Shown: one piece after another, positions 17,078 to 25,621 of the stretch
Layout: each line of letters opens with the position of its first letter
Position numbering within the stretch: the stretch's first letter is position 1
The notes under the pieces: model-generated
The model's input: only the letters and a program-made list of their open reading frames with translations
Told to the model about the DNA's origin: nothing
The model's database searches: none
Assembly: GCA_017440585.1 (NCBI GenBank)
Contig: JAFSGW010000094.1
Location: forward strand, 1-46,723
Reading direction: 5' to 3'
DNA length: 46,723 bases
Source of the DNA: Clostridia bacterium
Lineage (GTDB): Bacteria; Bacillota; Clostridia; UMGS1883
Position numbers and translations under genes: made by a program

Positions 17078-18409
17078 TTAGGGATTAAGTCTGTTAGGAC
17101 CACGGAAGATGAACATAGCATCCTTAATGTGTAAGCCAAGCATAAGCATTGTTAAGCGGTCAACCCCTATACCGAAGCCACCGTGAGGAGGACAACCGTA
17201 CTTGAAGAATTCAAGGTAGAACTCAACGTCTGCCTTTAAGCCCTTTTCAGCTGCCTGAGCGGCAAGAAGGTCATAGCGGTGTTCACGCTGTGCACCTGTT
17301 GTAATTTCAACGCCTCTCCAGATAAGGTCGTAGCCCTGAGGAATACCGTTTTCGTCTCTCATATGATAGAAGGCTCTCTTTTCGGGACCAAAGTCAGTAA
17401 CGAATAAGAACTCGTGACCGTACTTCTTCATAACCCAGTCGTAGCTTAATCTTTCAGCCTCTGTTGTAAGGTCGTTCTTTTCTTCCTCGGGAACTGTGTA
17501 GCCAAATTCCTTTTCAAGCTCGTCATACAAATCTGCAAGCTTTACTACGGGGAAGGGTGTTTCAGGAACGATAACATCCATACCGAAGAGTTCCTTAATC
17601 TGCTCGCCATATGCTTCCTTAACTTCTTTGAGCATGTATGCAAGTAATTCCTCTTCCATCTTCATAACATCACGGAAGGATTCAATATAGCTAAATTCAA
17701 GGTCAAAGCCTGTGAATTCTGTTGTGTGCTTGCTTGTAAAGCTCTTTTCTGCACGGAACACGGGGCCTACTTCAAAAATACGTTCAAAGCCCGATGCCAT
17801 AGCCATCTGCTTGTAGAACTGAGGGCTCTGTGCAAGGTATGCAAAGCGGTCAAAGTACTTAACTTCAAATACATCGGAACCGGACTCACTTGCAGTACCG
17901 ATAAGCTTAGGGGAATGGATTTCAATGAAGTTCTTTTCAATTAAGAACTTTCTCATTGCATTCACCATAACAGTCTGCACCTTGAACATGAGCTGGTTTT
18001 CCTCTGTACGAAGGTCAATCCATCTGTAGTCAATTCTCTGGTCGATGGAGGAGCGTTCAACAGCTGCCTTCTTCTTTGTTGCAGGAATTTCCTTACGGTT
18101 AATGGGAAGTGCATCAGCCAGAGATTCAACAACCACATCCTCGGGAATAACCTCAACACCGTTTAACTTAACGTATTCGCTTGCAACAGCATTACCGATA
18201 ACCGTAATAACGCTGTCAGCTGTAAGGCCTTCAACCTTCTTTAAAAGCTCTTCGTTGCCTTCCTTTTCAATTGTAACCTGAATAGTACCTGTAATGTCCT
18301 TTAAAATAATGAACACAACGTACTTTGTATCTCTTATGATGTCAACAAAGCCCTGGATTTTAACCTTTCCGGGGTTTAATATCGCATCTTTAATATATGT
18401 TCTTTCCAT
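17078..18409 (-). CDS. aspS: Aspartyl-tRNA synthetase, archaeal/eukaryal type
   Basis: A 443-residue class IIb synthetase charging tRNA with aspartate. It lacks the roughly 150-residue GAD insertion of the usual bacterial AspRS (about 590 residues), so it is the short archaeal-type AspRS2. The OB-fold is at about residues 12-95 (KVKIQGFVDIIRDTKYVVF), motif 2 is FRAEKSFTSKHTTEF near 217, GAQREHRYD near 380 and motif 3 GGFGIGVDRLTMLMLG near 415. Such enzymes may be specific for tRNA-Asp or also mischarge tRNA-Asn. ATG at 18409 follows GAGGAG; longer in-frame starts lie upstream of the promoter's -10 box or between it and the RBS. It has its own promoter. Confidence 0.95.
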   Translation of the reverse strand: MERTYIKDAILNPGKVKIQGFVDIIRDTKYVVFIILKDITGTIQVTIEKEGNEELLKKVEGLTADSVITVIGNAVASEYVKLNGVEVIPEDVVVESLADALPINRKEIPATKKKAAVERSSIDQRIDYRWIDLRTEENQLMFKVQTVMVNAMRKFLIEKNFIEIHSPKLIGTASESGSDVFEVKYFDRFAYLAQSPQFYKQMAMASGFERIFEVGPVFRAEKSFTSKHTTEFTGFDLEFSYIESFRDVMKMEEELLAYMLKEVKEAYGEQIKELFGMDVIVPETPFPVVKLADLYDELEKEFGYTVPEEEKNDLTTEAERLSYDWVMKKYGHEFLFVTDFGPEKRAFYHMRDENGIPQGYDLIWRGVEITTGAQREHRYDLLAAQAAEKGLKADVEFYLEFFKYGCPPHGGFGIGVDRLTMLMLGLHIKDAMFIFRGPNRLNP

Positions 18410-18440
18410 AAAAACTCCTCCTCGGTATTTTATCTTACAC

Positions 18441-18469
18441 ATTATACCACCAAAAGCTGTTGATTTCAA
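18441..18469 (-). promoter_or_regulatory. Promoter of aspS
   Basis: Minus strand: TTGAAA (18464-18469), 17-base spacer, TATAAT (18441-18446), in the 63 bases between the GNAT gene and aspS. Confidence 0.8.
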
Positions 18470-18472
18470 CAA

Positions 18473-19039
18473 TTATTTTACCCGGTAAATATAACTTTTA
18501 TCATTCCTTAAAAGTATTGCCGCATAAGCATATTCATATGCAGACAAAAGCCTTGAGAGAAAATCCTCCGTAAGTGGCATATTGCGGTTTATCATAACGT
18601 TATACTCCACGCCGAAAACATTGTACATTATGCCCGTGTCAACACATCCGAGCCTTTTATAAAAAGCAATACGTCTTTTGCGGGTCTTTACCTCTTCCTC
18701 GCACTTACTGCTCTCTATACTCTCGGTTTCAAGTATTATACATTCAAAACCGCTCAATTCTCCCACCTTGCGGAAGAAAACGCTTCCCAGTCCCGTACCG
18801 CGGAAGCCGTCAACTATTGCAAAATAGTCAAGAAAGCCTATTTTATTTGAGCAGTCTGCTACGCAGGCATAGCCCTTTATGCCATCCTCGTCATAAGCTA
18901 AATACATTTTGTACCAGCCCTTTTCATATGCCTGCATAATCGATGCCAAAGGCTTTAATTCATCGGGTGGGAAATCCTTTTTCATATGCTCGTTAAATAC
19001 CTTTTCAATCTCTTCACGGGTCGCAATTTTATAATTCAA
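18473..19039 (-). CDS. GNAT-family N-acetyltransferase
   Basis: A 188-residue acetyltransferase of the Gcn5-related fold, moving an acetyl group from acetyl-CoA to an unknown amine. The acetyl-CoA pyrophosphate-binding motif A is GFRGTGLGSVFFRKV near residue 80, followed by IILETESIES (beta-5) and RIAFYKRLGCVDTG (motif B). The start is a TTG at 19039, chosen because GGAGG lies 7 bases upstream and the fold begins promptly; no ATG fits. It directly follows sbcC with only two bases between them, so it belongs to the sbcD-sbcC transcript, but a role in repair is not implied by the sequence. Substrate unknown. Confidence 0.85.
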   Translation of the reverse strand: MNYKIATREEIEKVFNEHMKKDFPPDELKPLASIMQAYEKGWYKMYLAYDEDGIKGYACVADCSNKIGFLDYFAIVDGFRGTGLGSVFFRKVGELSGFECIILETESIESSKCEEEVKTRKRRIAFYKRLGCVDTGIMYNVFGVEYNVMINRNMPLTEDFLSRLLSAYEYAYAAILLRNDKSYIYRVK

Positions 19040-19041
19040 TT

Positions 19042-21666
19042 TTATACCTCCACCGTGGCAAAGCTTGAGCCGTCTGCCAGCTTCTTTACCACAATTTTTT
19101 TGTCAATTCTTTCCTTAAGCTCACTTACATGGGAAATAATGCCCACCAGTCTGTCGTTACCCGAAAGGGTGGACAAAATATTCACAGCCTTTTCAAGATG
19201 TGTTGCATCAAGTGTACCGAAGCCCTCGTCAATAAAGAGCATATCAAGCCTTATTCCGCCGTTTTTCTCCTGAATCATGTCGCTTAAGCCAAGAGCCAGG
19301 GATAGTGATGCCATGAAGCCTTCACCGCCTGAAAGGGTTGCCACATCTCGCTTTTTGCCTGTGTTATTGTCAAAAACCTCCAAATCAAGTCCGCCCTTAC
19401 CACGTGTGGCACCTTCAGCCTTTGTTTCAAGGTAGTATCGTCCTCCCGTCATGGAATTAAGCCTTACATTTGCCTTCTGCACAATCTGGTTGAAATAATA
19501 CTGCTGAATGTATGCCTCAAAGGTAATATGGTTCCCGCTCACCTTGCCGTTAGCTGTGTCGGAAAGCTCCCTTATAGTAATATATGCAGCCTCTAAGGTT
19601 TTGCACTTGTCCTTTTCCTTTTCAAGGGTACTGTAAATTTTCAAGTTTGTGTCAAGGTTAAGCTTAAGTGCATCACGGGCAATATTGTTTTCAGCCTGCT
19701 TTTTGTCAAGGCAGTTTTCCTCCTCTAAAAGCTCGCCCGTTTCAATCCATACCTTACCCTTTGTCTGCACTTCACCTTCACGGACAGCGGCAGTTTTTTC
19801 ATTAATGTCTTTTTCAAAAGAGGCAATTTCGTCCTTCATAGCTTTCATTTCGCCATCCTTAAGGGTGCTTTTTTCAAATTCCTCTCTTGTTTCAAACTGC
19901 TTTTCCTTAAGCTTTAACCCAAACTCTGCAGAAAGGGAGGCGATATCTCTCTTTTCCTCTTCAAGTGTGCCCGTAAGTGCATTCTTTTCGCCCATAGCAT
20001 TTGCCACAGCCATTTCAGTTTCGCCGTAGCACCTTCTTGCATCTTCAAGGCTTTTTTCACGGCTTTTCACACTTTTTTTAGTTTCATCAAGCCTCTCACG
20101 GCACTCCTTGCAGGAGGCATCGATGTCGTCATCGGGGGTTATTCCTGCCGTCTTTACTCTTTCTTCCAGAGCACTGTACTCGCCACGGAGCTTTTCAAGC
20201 TTTGACGCCACAAGGCTCATTTCCTTTGTCTTGTCAGAAGCCTTTTTCTCTGCCTCATCAAGCTCTTCACGGCTCACAGCCTCGCTCATTTTCGCCTTAA
20301 GAGGGTGCTCATAGCTTCCGCAAACGGGGCATCTTTCCCCGTCCTTCAATTCTCTTGCAACAACACCTGCAAGGTTGTCAAAATACCTTGCTCTTAAGTG
20401 CAAATATTCCTCTGTGCTCTCCTCACTTGACATCTTTGCCTTTATATATTCAGTTTCCTTTTTAACAATTGCCTCACCTGTTGCCTTAAGGCTTTCAAGG
20501 TCGGGCAAAAGCTTTTCAAGAAGGGTAACAGCCTTTTTTATTGCTTCGGTTTCCTCTGCCCCTTTTTCAAGCTCCTCCTTAACCTTCTTCGCCTTTTCAA
20601 AGACCTCATCAAGCTCCTTTTGCTTAACAGCATTAACCTCTATTGCCTTTTTGGTGGCAGCATGCTTTTTTTCCATCATGTCAAGTCTGTCGCAAACAGC
20701 CTTCACATCCTTTGCACGCTCTGCCTTATCAAGCCTTTTCTTCTTTTCCTCAATTTCAGCGGTTTTCCCCTTCATTACCTCAAGCTCTGCCTTAAGCTTA
20801 TTAAGCCTTGTAAGGGCAGCATTCACTTCGTTTGCACTGTTTATTTTAAGGTGCACAGCCTTAAGCTTTTGTTGAACCTCTTCAATTTCCTTTTCAACAA
20901 GAGCTATTTTTCCTCTGCCCTCTTCGCATAAGCCTTCAAGCACTAAAAGCATTCCCTGAACATCGTAAACCTTTGTCTTTGCATCATTGCATCTTTCAAA
21001 TAATTCGCTGTCCGTATCTGCTTCAACGCTTGTAATAAGCTCACTTATACGGGCGTTTACACTGTCCTTTTCGTCGCTTATTTTTTTAAGCCTTTCAGCA
21101 AGCACCCTCTGGAAATCCTCATAAAAAGAGGTGTCAAAAATCTTTCTGAATAAGTCCGAGCGGCTGTCGCTTCCCTCTGTCAGTATCTTCCTGAAAGCAC
21201 CCTGGGCAATCATTGCAATCTGGGAAAACCTTGTCTGGTCAATGCCTATCTCCTCAATTATTTTTGCATCCACAGTGCTTGTGCCGGTAATTGTATCTCC
21301 ACCGGGCAATGTAAGCTCCGCTGTAGCACCCTGGCTTTTTGTGCCCTCGCCACGGAGCTTTGCCACCTGCTGCTCGGGCGTCCTCTTTATGTGATAAATG
21401 CCGTCACGATATATGAAATTAAATTCCACAAAGGTCGTATCCTCTATCTTTGCAAAGTCACTTCTTAAGGTTTTTGCATTCTTGCTGTCACGTCCACCTG
21501 AAACAACTCCGAAAAGAGCAAAGCTTATTGCATCAAAAATAGTTGTTTTTCCTGCACCCGTGTCACCGGTTATGAGGAACACGCCCTCCTTAAGGCGTGA
21601 AAAATCAATCTCCGTACATTTTGCATAGGGCCCGAATGCCTGCATTTTCAAATATAAGGGTTTCAT
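19042..21666 (-). CDS. sbcC: SbcC-type SMC-like ATPase/nuclease subunit
   Basis: The ATPase subunit of the SbcCD (Rad50-Mre11-like) complex, which opens hairpins and protein-blocked DNA ends. Its 874 residues are somewhat short for the family because of shorter coiled-coil arms. Walker A is GDTGAGKT at 34-41. Long Lys/Glu-rich coiled coils cover about 190-430 and 470-700. They flank the zinc hook CPVCGSYEHPL near 440, whose CxxC joins two SbcC molecules. The ABC signature LSGGEGFMASLSLALGLSD is near 790, Walker B is MLFIDEGFGTLD near 820. The ATG at 21666 overlaps the sbcD stop by four bases, so the two subunits are coupled. Confidence 0.95.
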   Translation of the reverse strand: MKPLYLKMQAFGPYAKCTEIDFSRLKEGVFLITGDTGAGKTTIFDAISFALFGVVSGGRDSKNAKTLRSDFAKIEDTTFVEFNFIYRDGIYHIKRTPEQQVAKLRGEGTKSQGATAELTLPGGDTITGTSTVDAKIIEEIGIDQTRFSQIAMIAQGAFRKILTEGSDSRSDLFRKIFDTSFYEDFQRVLAERLKKISDEKDSVNARISELITSVEADTDSELFERCNDAKTKVYDVQGMLLVLEGLCEEGRGKIALVEKEIEEVQQKLKAVHLKINSANEVNAALTRLNKLKAELEVMKGKTAEIEEKKKRLDKAERAKDVKAVCDRLDMMEKKHAATKKAIEVNAVKQKELDEVFEKAKKVKEELEKGAEETEAIKKAVTLLEKLLPDLESLKATGEAIVKKETEYIKAKMSSEESTEEYLHLRARYFDNLAGVVARELKDGERCPVCGSYEHPLKAKMSEAVSREELDEAEKKASDKTKEMSLVASKLEKLRGEYSALEERVKTAGITPDDDIDASCKECRERLDETKKSVKSREKSLEDARRCYGETEMAVANAMGEKNALTGTLEEEKRDIASLSAEFGLKLKEKQFETREEFEKSTLKDGEMKAMKDEIASFEKDINEKTAAVREGEVQTKGKVWIETGELLEEENCLDKKQAENNIARDALKLNLDTNLKIYSTLEKEKDKCKTLEAAYITIRELSDTANGKVSGNHITFEAYIQQYYFNQIVQKANVRLNSMTGGRYYLETKAEGATRGKGGLDLEVFDNNTGKKRDVATLSGGEGFMASLSLALGLSDMIQEKNGGIRLDMLFIDEGFGTLDATHLEKAVNILSTLSGNDRLVGIISHVSELKERIDKKIVVKKLADGSSFATVEV

Positions 21667-22775
21667 TCTCTCGCCTCCTTTACCTCATTCATAATGTCAA
21701 GAACTATCCCCTTCTGCTCCTCTGTCAGCTCTTTTCCGTTAACAAACTCATAAAAATCCGAAAACTGCTCTTCACGGCTTTTTTCCATTGAAACACTTGC
21801 CCTTCCCGACGCAGTTCTCTTCCTGCCTTCAAACAAAAGCTCCGTCATATAAGGGTAATTGCCCTTAAGCTTGCCGTATGCATCAACCACAGTGCCCTCG
21901 TCGGTCAAAGTTATCCGCACAAAATCGGTTTTGTTTTCTCCTTTTAAAACCTCTTCAAGCTTTCCCTTTATATCCTTATAATCACGCATGGGCACAAGAG
22001 GCACCTCTCTTATTTCAACTGTGCCCTTTTCCTTCATCTCACCCACAACAACACACTTTTTATCCTTTGTTTCACTTGCAGAATACTTCAGCGGTGTGCC
22101 CGAATAGCGCATGGTTTCCCGTCCAATTGCCTGGTTACGGTGTATGTGCCCCAATGCAACATAGTCAAATGGGTCAAAAACATAGCCCTCAACCAGATCA
22201 AGCCCACCAATAATTTCCTCTTCACTTTCTGTTCTGTCAGCCCCTGCAACATACTGATGTGAAAGTATAACGTTTCTTTCCTCTTTGTTAACCTTTAAGC
22301 TGTCAATAACAGCCTTAACCGCATCGGTATAGGTTTCAATTTCTGTTTCTTCAAAATACCTTTTAACGTGCACAGGCTTAATAAAGGGTAAAAGGTACAC
22401 ATTCACCCTGCCGTATTCGTCATCCATTTCAATTTTTGAAACCTGCCCGTCAAAAACAGGCGAAATATAAATCCCCTGCCGCTTAAAGGCTTCCGCACCG
22501 TATGCAATTCTCTCAGCACTGTCATGGTTACCGCTTATCATGAAAATTTTCGCATCAGTCTCACTAAGAAGCCCCAAAAACTTGTCAAGCAGGCTCACCG
22601 CTTCAGCAGAAGGCACGCTTTTATCGTACACATCCCCTGCAATGAAAACACAGTCGGGTGCCTCATTTTTTATAACGCTTACAATTTCATTAAGTATGTG
22701 TTCCTGCTCCTTGATAAGGCTGTATTCATTAAGCCTCTTTCCTATATGTAAATCCGAAATATGTATAAACTTCAT
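21663..22775 (-). CDS. sbcD: SbcD-type exonuclease/endonuclease subunit
   Basis: The Mn-dependent nuclease partner of SbcC, 370 residues. All calcineurin-like phosphoesterase motifs are present in order: SDLHIGKR (residue 7), GDVYDKS (about 50), GNHDSAE (about 85), SHQYVAG (about 175) and GHIHRNQ (about 210), which together bind two metals. The C-terminal part (about 250-370) is the capping and SbcC-binding region. ATG at 22775 follows AAGGGTGAG; an in-frame upstream start at 22805 overlaps the -10 box and is rejected. It is first in a transcript with sbcC and the GNAT gene, driven by the promoter at 22805-22833. Confidence 0.95.
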   Translation of the reverse strand: MKFIHISDLHIGKRLNEYSLIKEQEHILNEIVSVIKNEAPDCVFIAGDVYDKSVPSAEAVSLLDKFLGLLSETDAKIFMISGNHDSAERIAYGAEAFKRQGIYISPVFDGQVSKIEMDDEYGRVNVYLLPFIKPVHVKRYFEETEIETYTDAVKAVIDSLKVNKEERNVILSHQYVAGADRTESEEEIIGGLDLVEGYVFDPFDYVALGHIHRNQAIGRETMRYSGTPLKYSASETKDKKCVVVGEMKEKGTVEIREVPLVPMRDYKDIKGKLEEVLKGENKTDFVRITLTDEGTVVDAYGKLKGNYPYMTELLFEGRKRTASGRASVSMEKSREEQFSDFYEFVNGKELTEEQKGIVLDIMNEVKEARE

Positions 22776-22804
22776 CTTCTCACCCTTTAAATCAGCATAC
22801 CTCA

Positions 22805-22833
22805 ATTTTACACCTTTTTACTACCTCCGTCAA
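22805..22833 (-). promoter_or_regulatory. Promoter of sbcD-sbcC-GNAT operon
   Basis: Minus strand: TTGACG (22828-22833), 17-base spacer, TAAAAT (22805-22810). No LexA-type GAAC-N4-GTTC box is seen nearby. Confidence 0.75.
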
Positions 22834-22838
22834 CATAA

Positions 22839-22867
22839 AAACAACCCGGGCACTGCCCGGGTTGTTT
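22839..22867 (-). terminator. Terminator after the SLH-protein gene
   Basis: A very GC-rich 14-base inverted repeat AAACAACCCGGGCA / TGCCCGGGTTGTTT with minimal loop, and GTTGTTTTTATG on the minus-strand exit side. It separates the SLH gene from the sbcD promoter. Confidence 0.85.
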
Positions 22868-22871
22868 CCTT

Positions 22872-22905
22872 AATTGCTAATTACTCATTACTTATTGCTA
22901 ATTGT
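22872..22905. repeat. AT-rich ATTGCTAATTACTCATT repeat tract
   Basis: Degenerate tandem units built on ATTGCTAATT/ACTCATT/ACTTATT, closely like the tract at 25588-25621. The tract joins the terminator hairpin to a 15-bp palindrome (22906-22937) that spans the SLH-gene stop codon. Confidence 0.55.
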
Positions 22906-22913
22906 GTATATCG

Positions 22914-24899
22914 TTATTTACTTAAATAACGATATACCATAACCGCCGCTTCAGCGTAGGTTAAATTATCATCAGGTCTTGCCGTGTCGCCAATGAGCAC
23001 GCCCATTGCCTTCAATATCTCCGCACTGCCCATTGCCTCAAGGTCCGTGTAGCTTGACTTATAAATGTCAAACTCTGCCACACTGCCGTAACCTAAAATT
23101 TCAACCATTGTCTTAAAGGCTTCACGTCTTGTCATAAGCTTATCGGGCTCTTTGCCTTCAATATACCCGTTTTCAAAAGCATACAATACAACCTGCTCCT
23201 TTTCCCAGCCTATGGGTATAACGCCATTATCACGGCAGGCAGAAAAAAGTGTTATCATGTCAGCCTGGTTAATTGCCTCATCGGGGGTGAACTTGTCGCC
23301 CTCTATATAAATATCGTGCTCCCAGAGAACATTTATATATTCCTTTGCCCAGTGAGAGTCAATATCCGTATATGCTACCTTGTCCTTAGTGTAGCCATAC
23401 AGCTCCTCGCCCGTTACAGCATTGATGGTAACGTTCTTTTCAATGCTTATTGCAGGAAGGTAGCCCTTTTCTGTTTTAACAAGGGTTTTGTACAGGGGTG
23501 CAATTTCAAGCATTACCGCCTCTGCCTTTTCAAAGCCCATTGCTTCATCAGGCTTCGGGAAATCTGACACATCCTCGTCCCATTCAAGGCTGTAGCGTGT
23601 TACCTCGTCACGCTCTTTGTTATATGTAGCATTAATGCTGTTACCGGGGTATTTAATACCGTTTACAAGCCTTACAGCATTCATCGTGCCCATACTTTCA
23701 GTGTCGTTAAAGTTAATTTTGGTTTCATCAATCTTTTTGCCGGCAAGCTTTTCTGCCACCGCCTTAACCTTTTCCTCATCCATCACCTTACATTCAGCTT
23801 CGTTATCGTGCTTGTAATAGGTGTAAAGGCTTGTAACCTCGCCCGTTTCACCTCTGTAGGTAACGTTTGTTGTCTTTTCCTCATTCTGCAGGGTAAAGCG
23901 CACAAAATACTTATCGTTCTGTTTATTTGTATATGTGCTTTCAAGCTTCATATCATCGGCTATTTTTAAAAGCTCAATGGCTTTAAGCTCTTTTATAACG
24001 CTTTCAACACCAACAAGCCCTGCCATGTTTTCAAGCTCTGCAATTTCTTCCTTTGTAAGTGCTTCGTTACGGTTAAGGTTTCCCATAGCAGCATCCATCG
24101 TTACCGATTCTTCCGCAAAGCCCTTATCTGCATAACGGTCAAAATAAATCTGTGTCAGTATTTCCTTATCAATAAGCGATACAAAGCCCTTATTTACAGA
24201 GTAGAAAAGGCTCACGGTTTCTTCCTTGCCCGAATAGTCCCTTGCATAGTAAAAATCTATGGGGAGCTTTTCAATGTAGTCCTTTTCGGTAAGCTCATTT
24301 GTTACCTCCATCTCTCCGCCCTTGAAAATTTCTTCACCGTTATCAAGGGAGGCAGACATGCTCTGCACATACATTTTATCCTTTGTAGCTCTTATTCTTA
24401 CTGTAACCGCATTCGACTCAACGTTGTAGGGCAAATACTTTCTTGCAAAGGTAAAGGTAAAGGTTTTATACCTTCCGTTATATGAGCTTGTTTCATTCTC
24501 AAAAGAGAGCATATCCATTCCCCATGTGTCAAACTGAGGGAACACTTCGTTTATAAACTCCTCTGCCAAAGGACGGGCATCTGAAAGAGTGTAGCCTATA
24601 AGTGTTCTGTCAGAGGAATAATCCATCTGCTCATAATAGTTATAGCTCACAATTTCCCCATCTTTATCACTCGACACATAAAGCTCTTTGTCATAATCCT
24701 CCGTGTGCCATGTAAAGTCATAGCGGAGGATGCCGTCGTTGTACATGTTTTCGGAATAATTGAATTCCGTAAGCTCTTTAGGCACATTAATCTTTCCTTT
24801 TACCTTTAAGAGCACATCCTCTGCCCCGTTTTCCGCAAAAGCCGGCAATGTGGCAAACATCATACACAAAACCAGTGCCATACATACTAACCTTTTCAT
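22914..24899 (-). CDS. Secreted YcdB/YcdC-domain protein with SLH anchor
   Basis: A 661-residue cell-surface protein. A signal peptide covers about residues 1-22 (VCMALVLCMMFATLPAFAE). Two YcdB/YcdC-like units follow, each with a YDFTW or VRFTL strand, an LSDARPLAEEFINEV or KVKAVAEKLAG helix and repeated exchanges such as GEIVSYNYY and GEVTSLYTYY. The C-terminal 130 residues carry S-layer homology repeats (YTDIDSHWAKEYINVLWEHDI near 530, then FENGYIEG and LKAMGVLIGDTARPDDNLTYAEAA), which attach proteins to pyruvylated wall polymer. YcdB domains are PepSY-like and may inhibit peptidases; that is inference. ATG at 24899 is chosen from GGAGTG 6 bases upstream and the signal peptide. The gene starts 4 bases after the HAD stop. 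Confidence 0.83.
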   Translation of the reverse strand: MKRLVCMALVLCMMFATLPAFAENGAEDVLLKVKGKINVPKELTEFNYSENMYNDGILRYDFTWHTEDYDKELYVSSDKDGEIVSYNYYEQMDYSSDRTLIGYTLSDARPLAEEFINEVFPQFDTWGMDMLSFENETSSYNGRYKTFTFTFARKYLPYNVESNAVTVRIRATKDKMYVQSMSASLDNGEEIFKGGEMEVTNELTEKDYIEKLPIDFYYARDYSGKEETVSLFYSVNKGFVSLIDKEILTQIYFDRYADKGFAEESVTMDAAMGNLNRNEALTKEEIAELENMAGLVGVESVIKELKAIELLKIADDMKLESTYTNKQNDKYFVRFTLQNEEKTTNVTYRGETGEVTSLYTYYKHDNEAECKVMDEEKVKAVAEKLAGKKIDETKINFNDTESMGTMNAVRLVNGIKYPGNSINATYNKERDEVTRYSLEWDEDVSDFPKPDEAMGFEKAEAVMLEIAPLYKTLVKTEKGYLPAISIEKNVTINAVTGEELYGYTKDKVAYTDIDSHWAKEYINVLWEHDIYIEGDKFTPDEAINQADMITLFSACRDNGVIPIGWEKEQVVLYAFENGYIEGKEPDKLMTRREAFKTMVEILGYGSVAEFDIYKSSYTDLEAMGSAEILKAMGVLIGDTARPDDNLTYAEAAVMVYRYLSK

Positions 24900-24903
24900 T
24901 TTA

Positions 24904-25551
24904 TCACTCCATTTCATCAAAAGAATAAATATATTTATCAGCGGTCTCTTTCATTTCCGCCTTAAATGCATCCCATCTTTTGTCCCACATACAAATAACC
25001 TTCGCACCGGTGGTTTTTGCAGTTTTTACCGCCGTGGGAACATCCTCAAACACTACACAGTCTGTTATATCCAGTCCGAGCTTTTCTGCCGCATATACAT
25101 ACACATGAGGGTCACGCTTGTTTATACCCGTTTCGTCAGTTGAAATAAAGGTGTCGAAATAACCATAAATGCCCGTGTTCTTCATTGCCGCAGTATACAG
25201 GGTTTTTGAGGACGAGGTTGCCAAGGCTATCTTAACCCCTCTTTCCTTCAGCCTTTCAATATATGCCTTCGCACCCTTTTTAAGCTTCAGGTTGTTACTG
25301 TATTCAAACAAGGCTCTTTCGTCCCATTCCTTAATAAGCCCCTCAACAGTATCCTTAAGGTTAAACCTTTCAATGGAATATTTTGCACATTCCTCACCTG
25401 TCATGGTGCTTATTGTGCGTGCATAATCTTCAGGCACCTCTACGCCTCTCGCACCAAGGAAGTCCACATCTATTTTGTCCCACACCTCTATGGAGTCAAG
25501 GATGGTACCGTCCATATCAAATATAACACCTTTAAAATTCACCACTATCAC
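24904..25551 (-). CDS. HAD-superfamily phosphatase, beta-phosphoglucomutase-like
   Basis: A 215-residue soluble phosphohydrolase or phosphomutase. HAD motif I is FDMDGTILDS near residue 10, with the cap domain at about 20-90; motif II is ALATSSS near 112; the lysine of motif III is in NKRDPHVYVYAA near 145 (family form usually KPxPD, so here slightly altered); motif IV is VVFEDVPTAVKTAKTTGAKV near 168. The substrate is not predictable. Start is uncertain: GTG codons at 25551, 25545 and 25542 all fit, with AGGTGA just upstream. It immediately precedes the SLH-protein gene, which reuses its last bases as a ribosome site. Confidence 0.85.
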   Translation of the reverse strand: MIVVNFKGVIFDMDGTILDSIEVWDKIDVDFLGARGVEVPEDYARTISTMTGEECAKYSIERFNLKDTVEGLIKEWDERALFEYSNNLKLKKGAKAYIERLKERGVKIALATSSSKTLYTAAMKNTGIYGYFDTFISTDETGINKRDPHVYVYAAEKLGLDITDCVVFEDVPTAVKTAKTTGAKVICMWDKRWDAFKAEMKETADKYIYSFDEME

Positions 25552-25559
25552 CTACAATC

Positions 25560-25621
25560 AAATTCCGCACTGCGGAATTTTCACCTTAATTGCTCATTGC
25601 TAATTTCTAATTGCTCATTAA
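25560..25621. repeat. Hairpin plus ATTGCTCATT repeat tract
   Basis: AAATTCCGC-ACT-GCGGAATTT hairpin (25560-25580) followed by repeated ATTGCTCATT/ATTTCTAATT units (25588-25621). The tract runs into the 3' end of pepD and provides its last codons and stop. The related tract at 22872-22905 is also next to a gene end and a palindrome, suggesting a small recurrent element. Confidence 0.55.
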
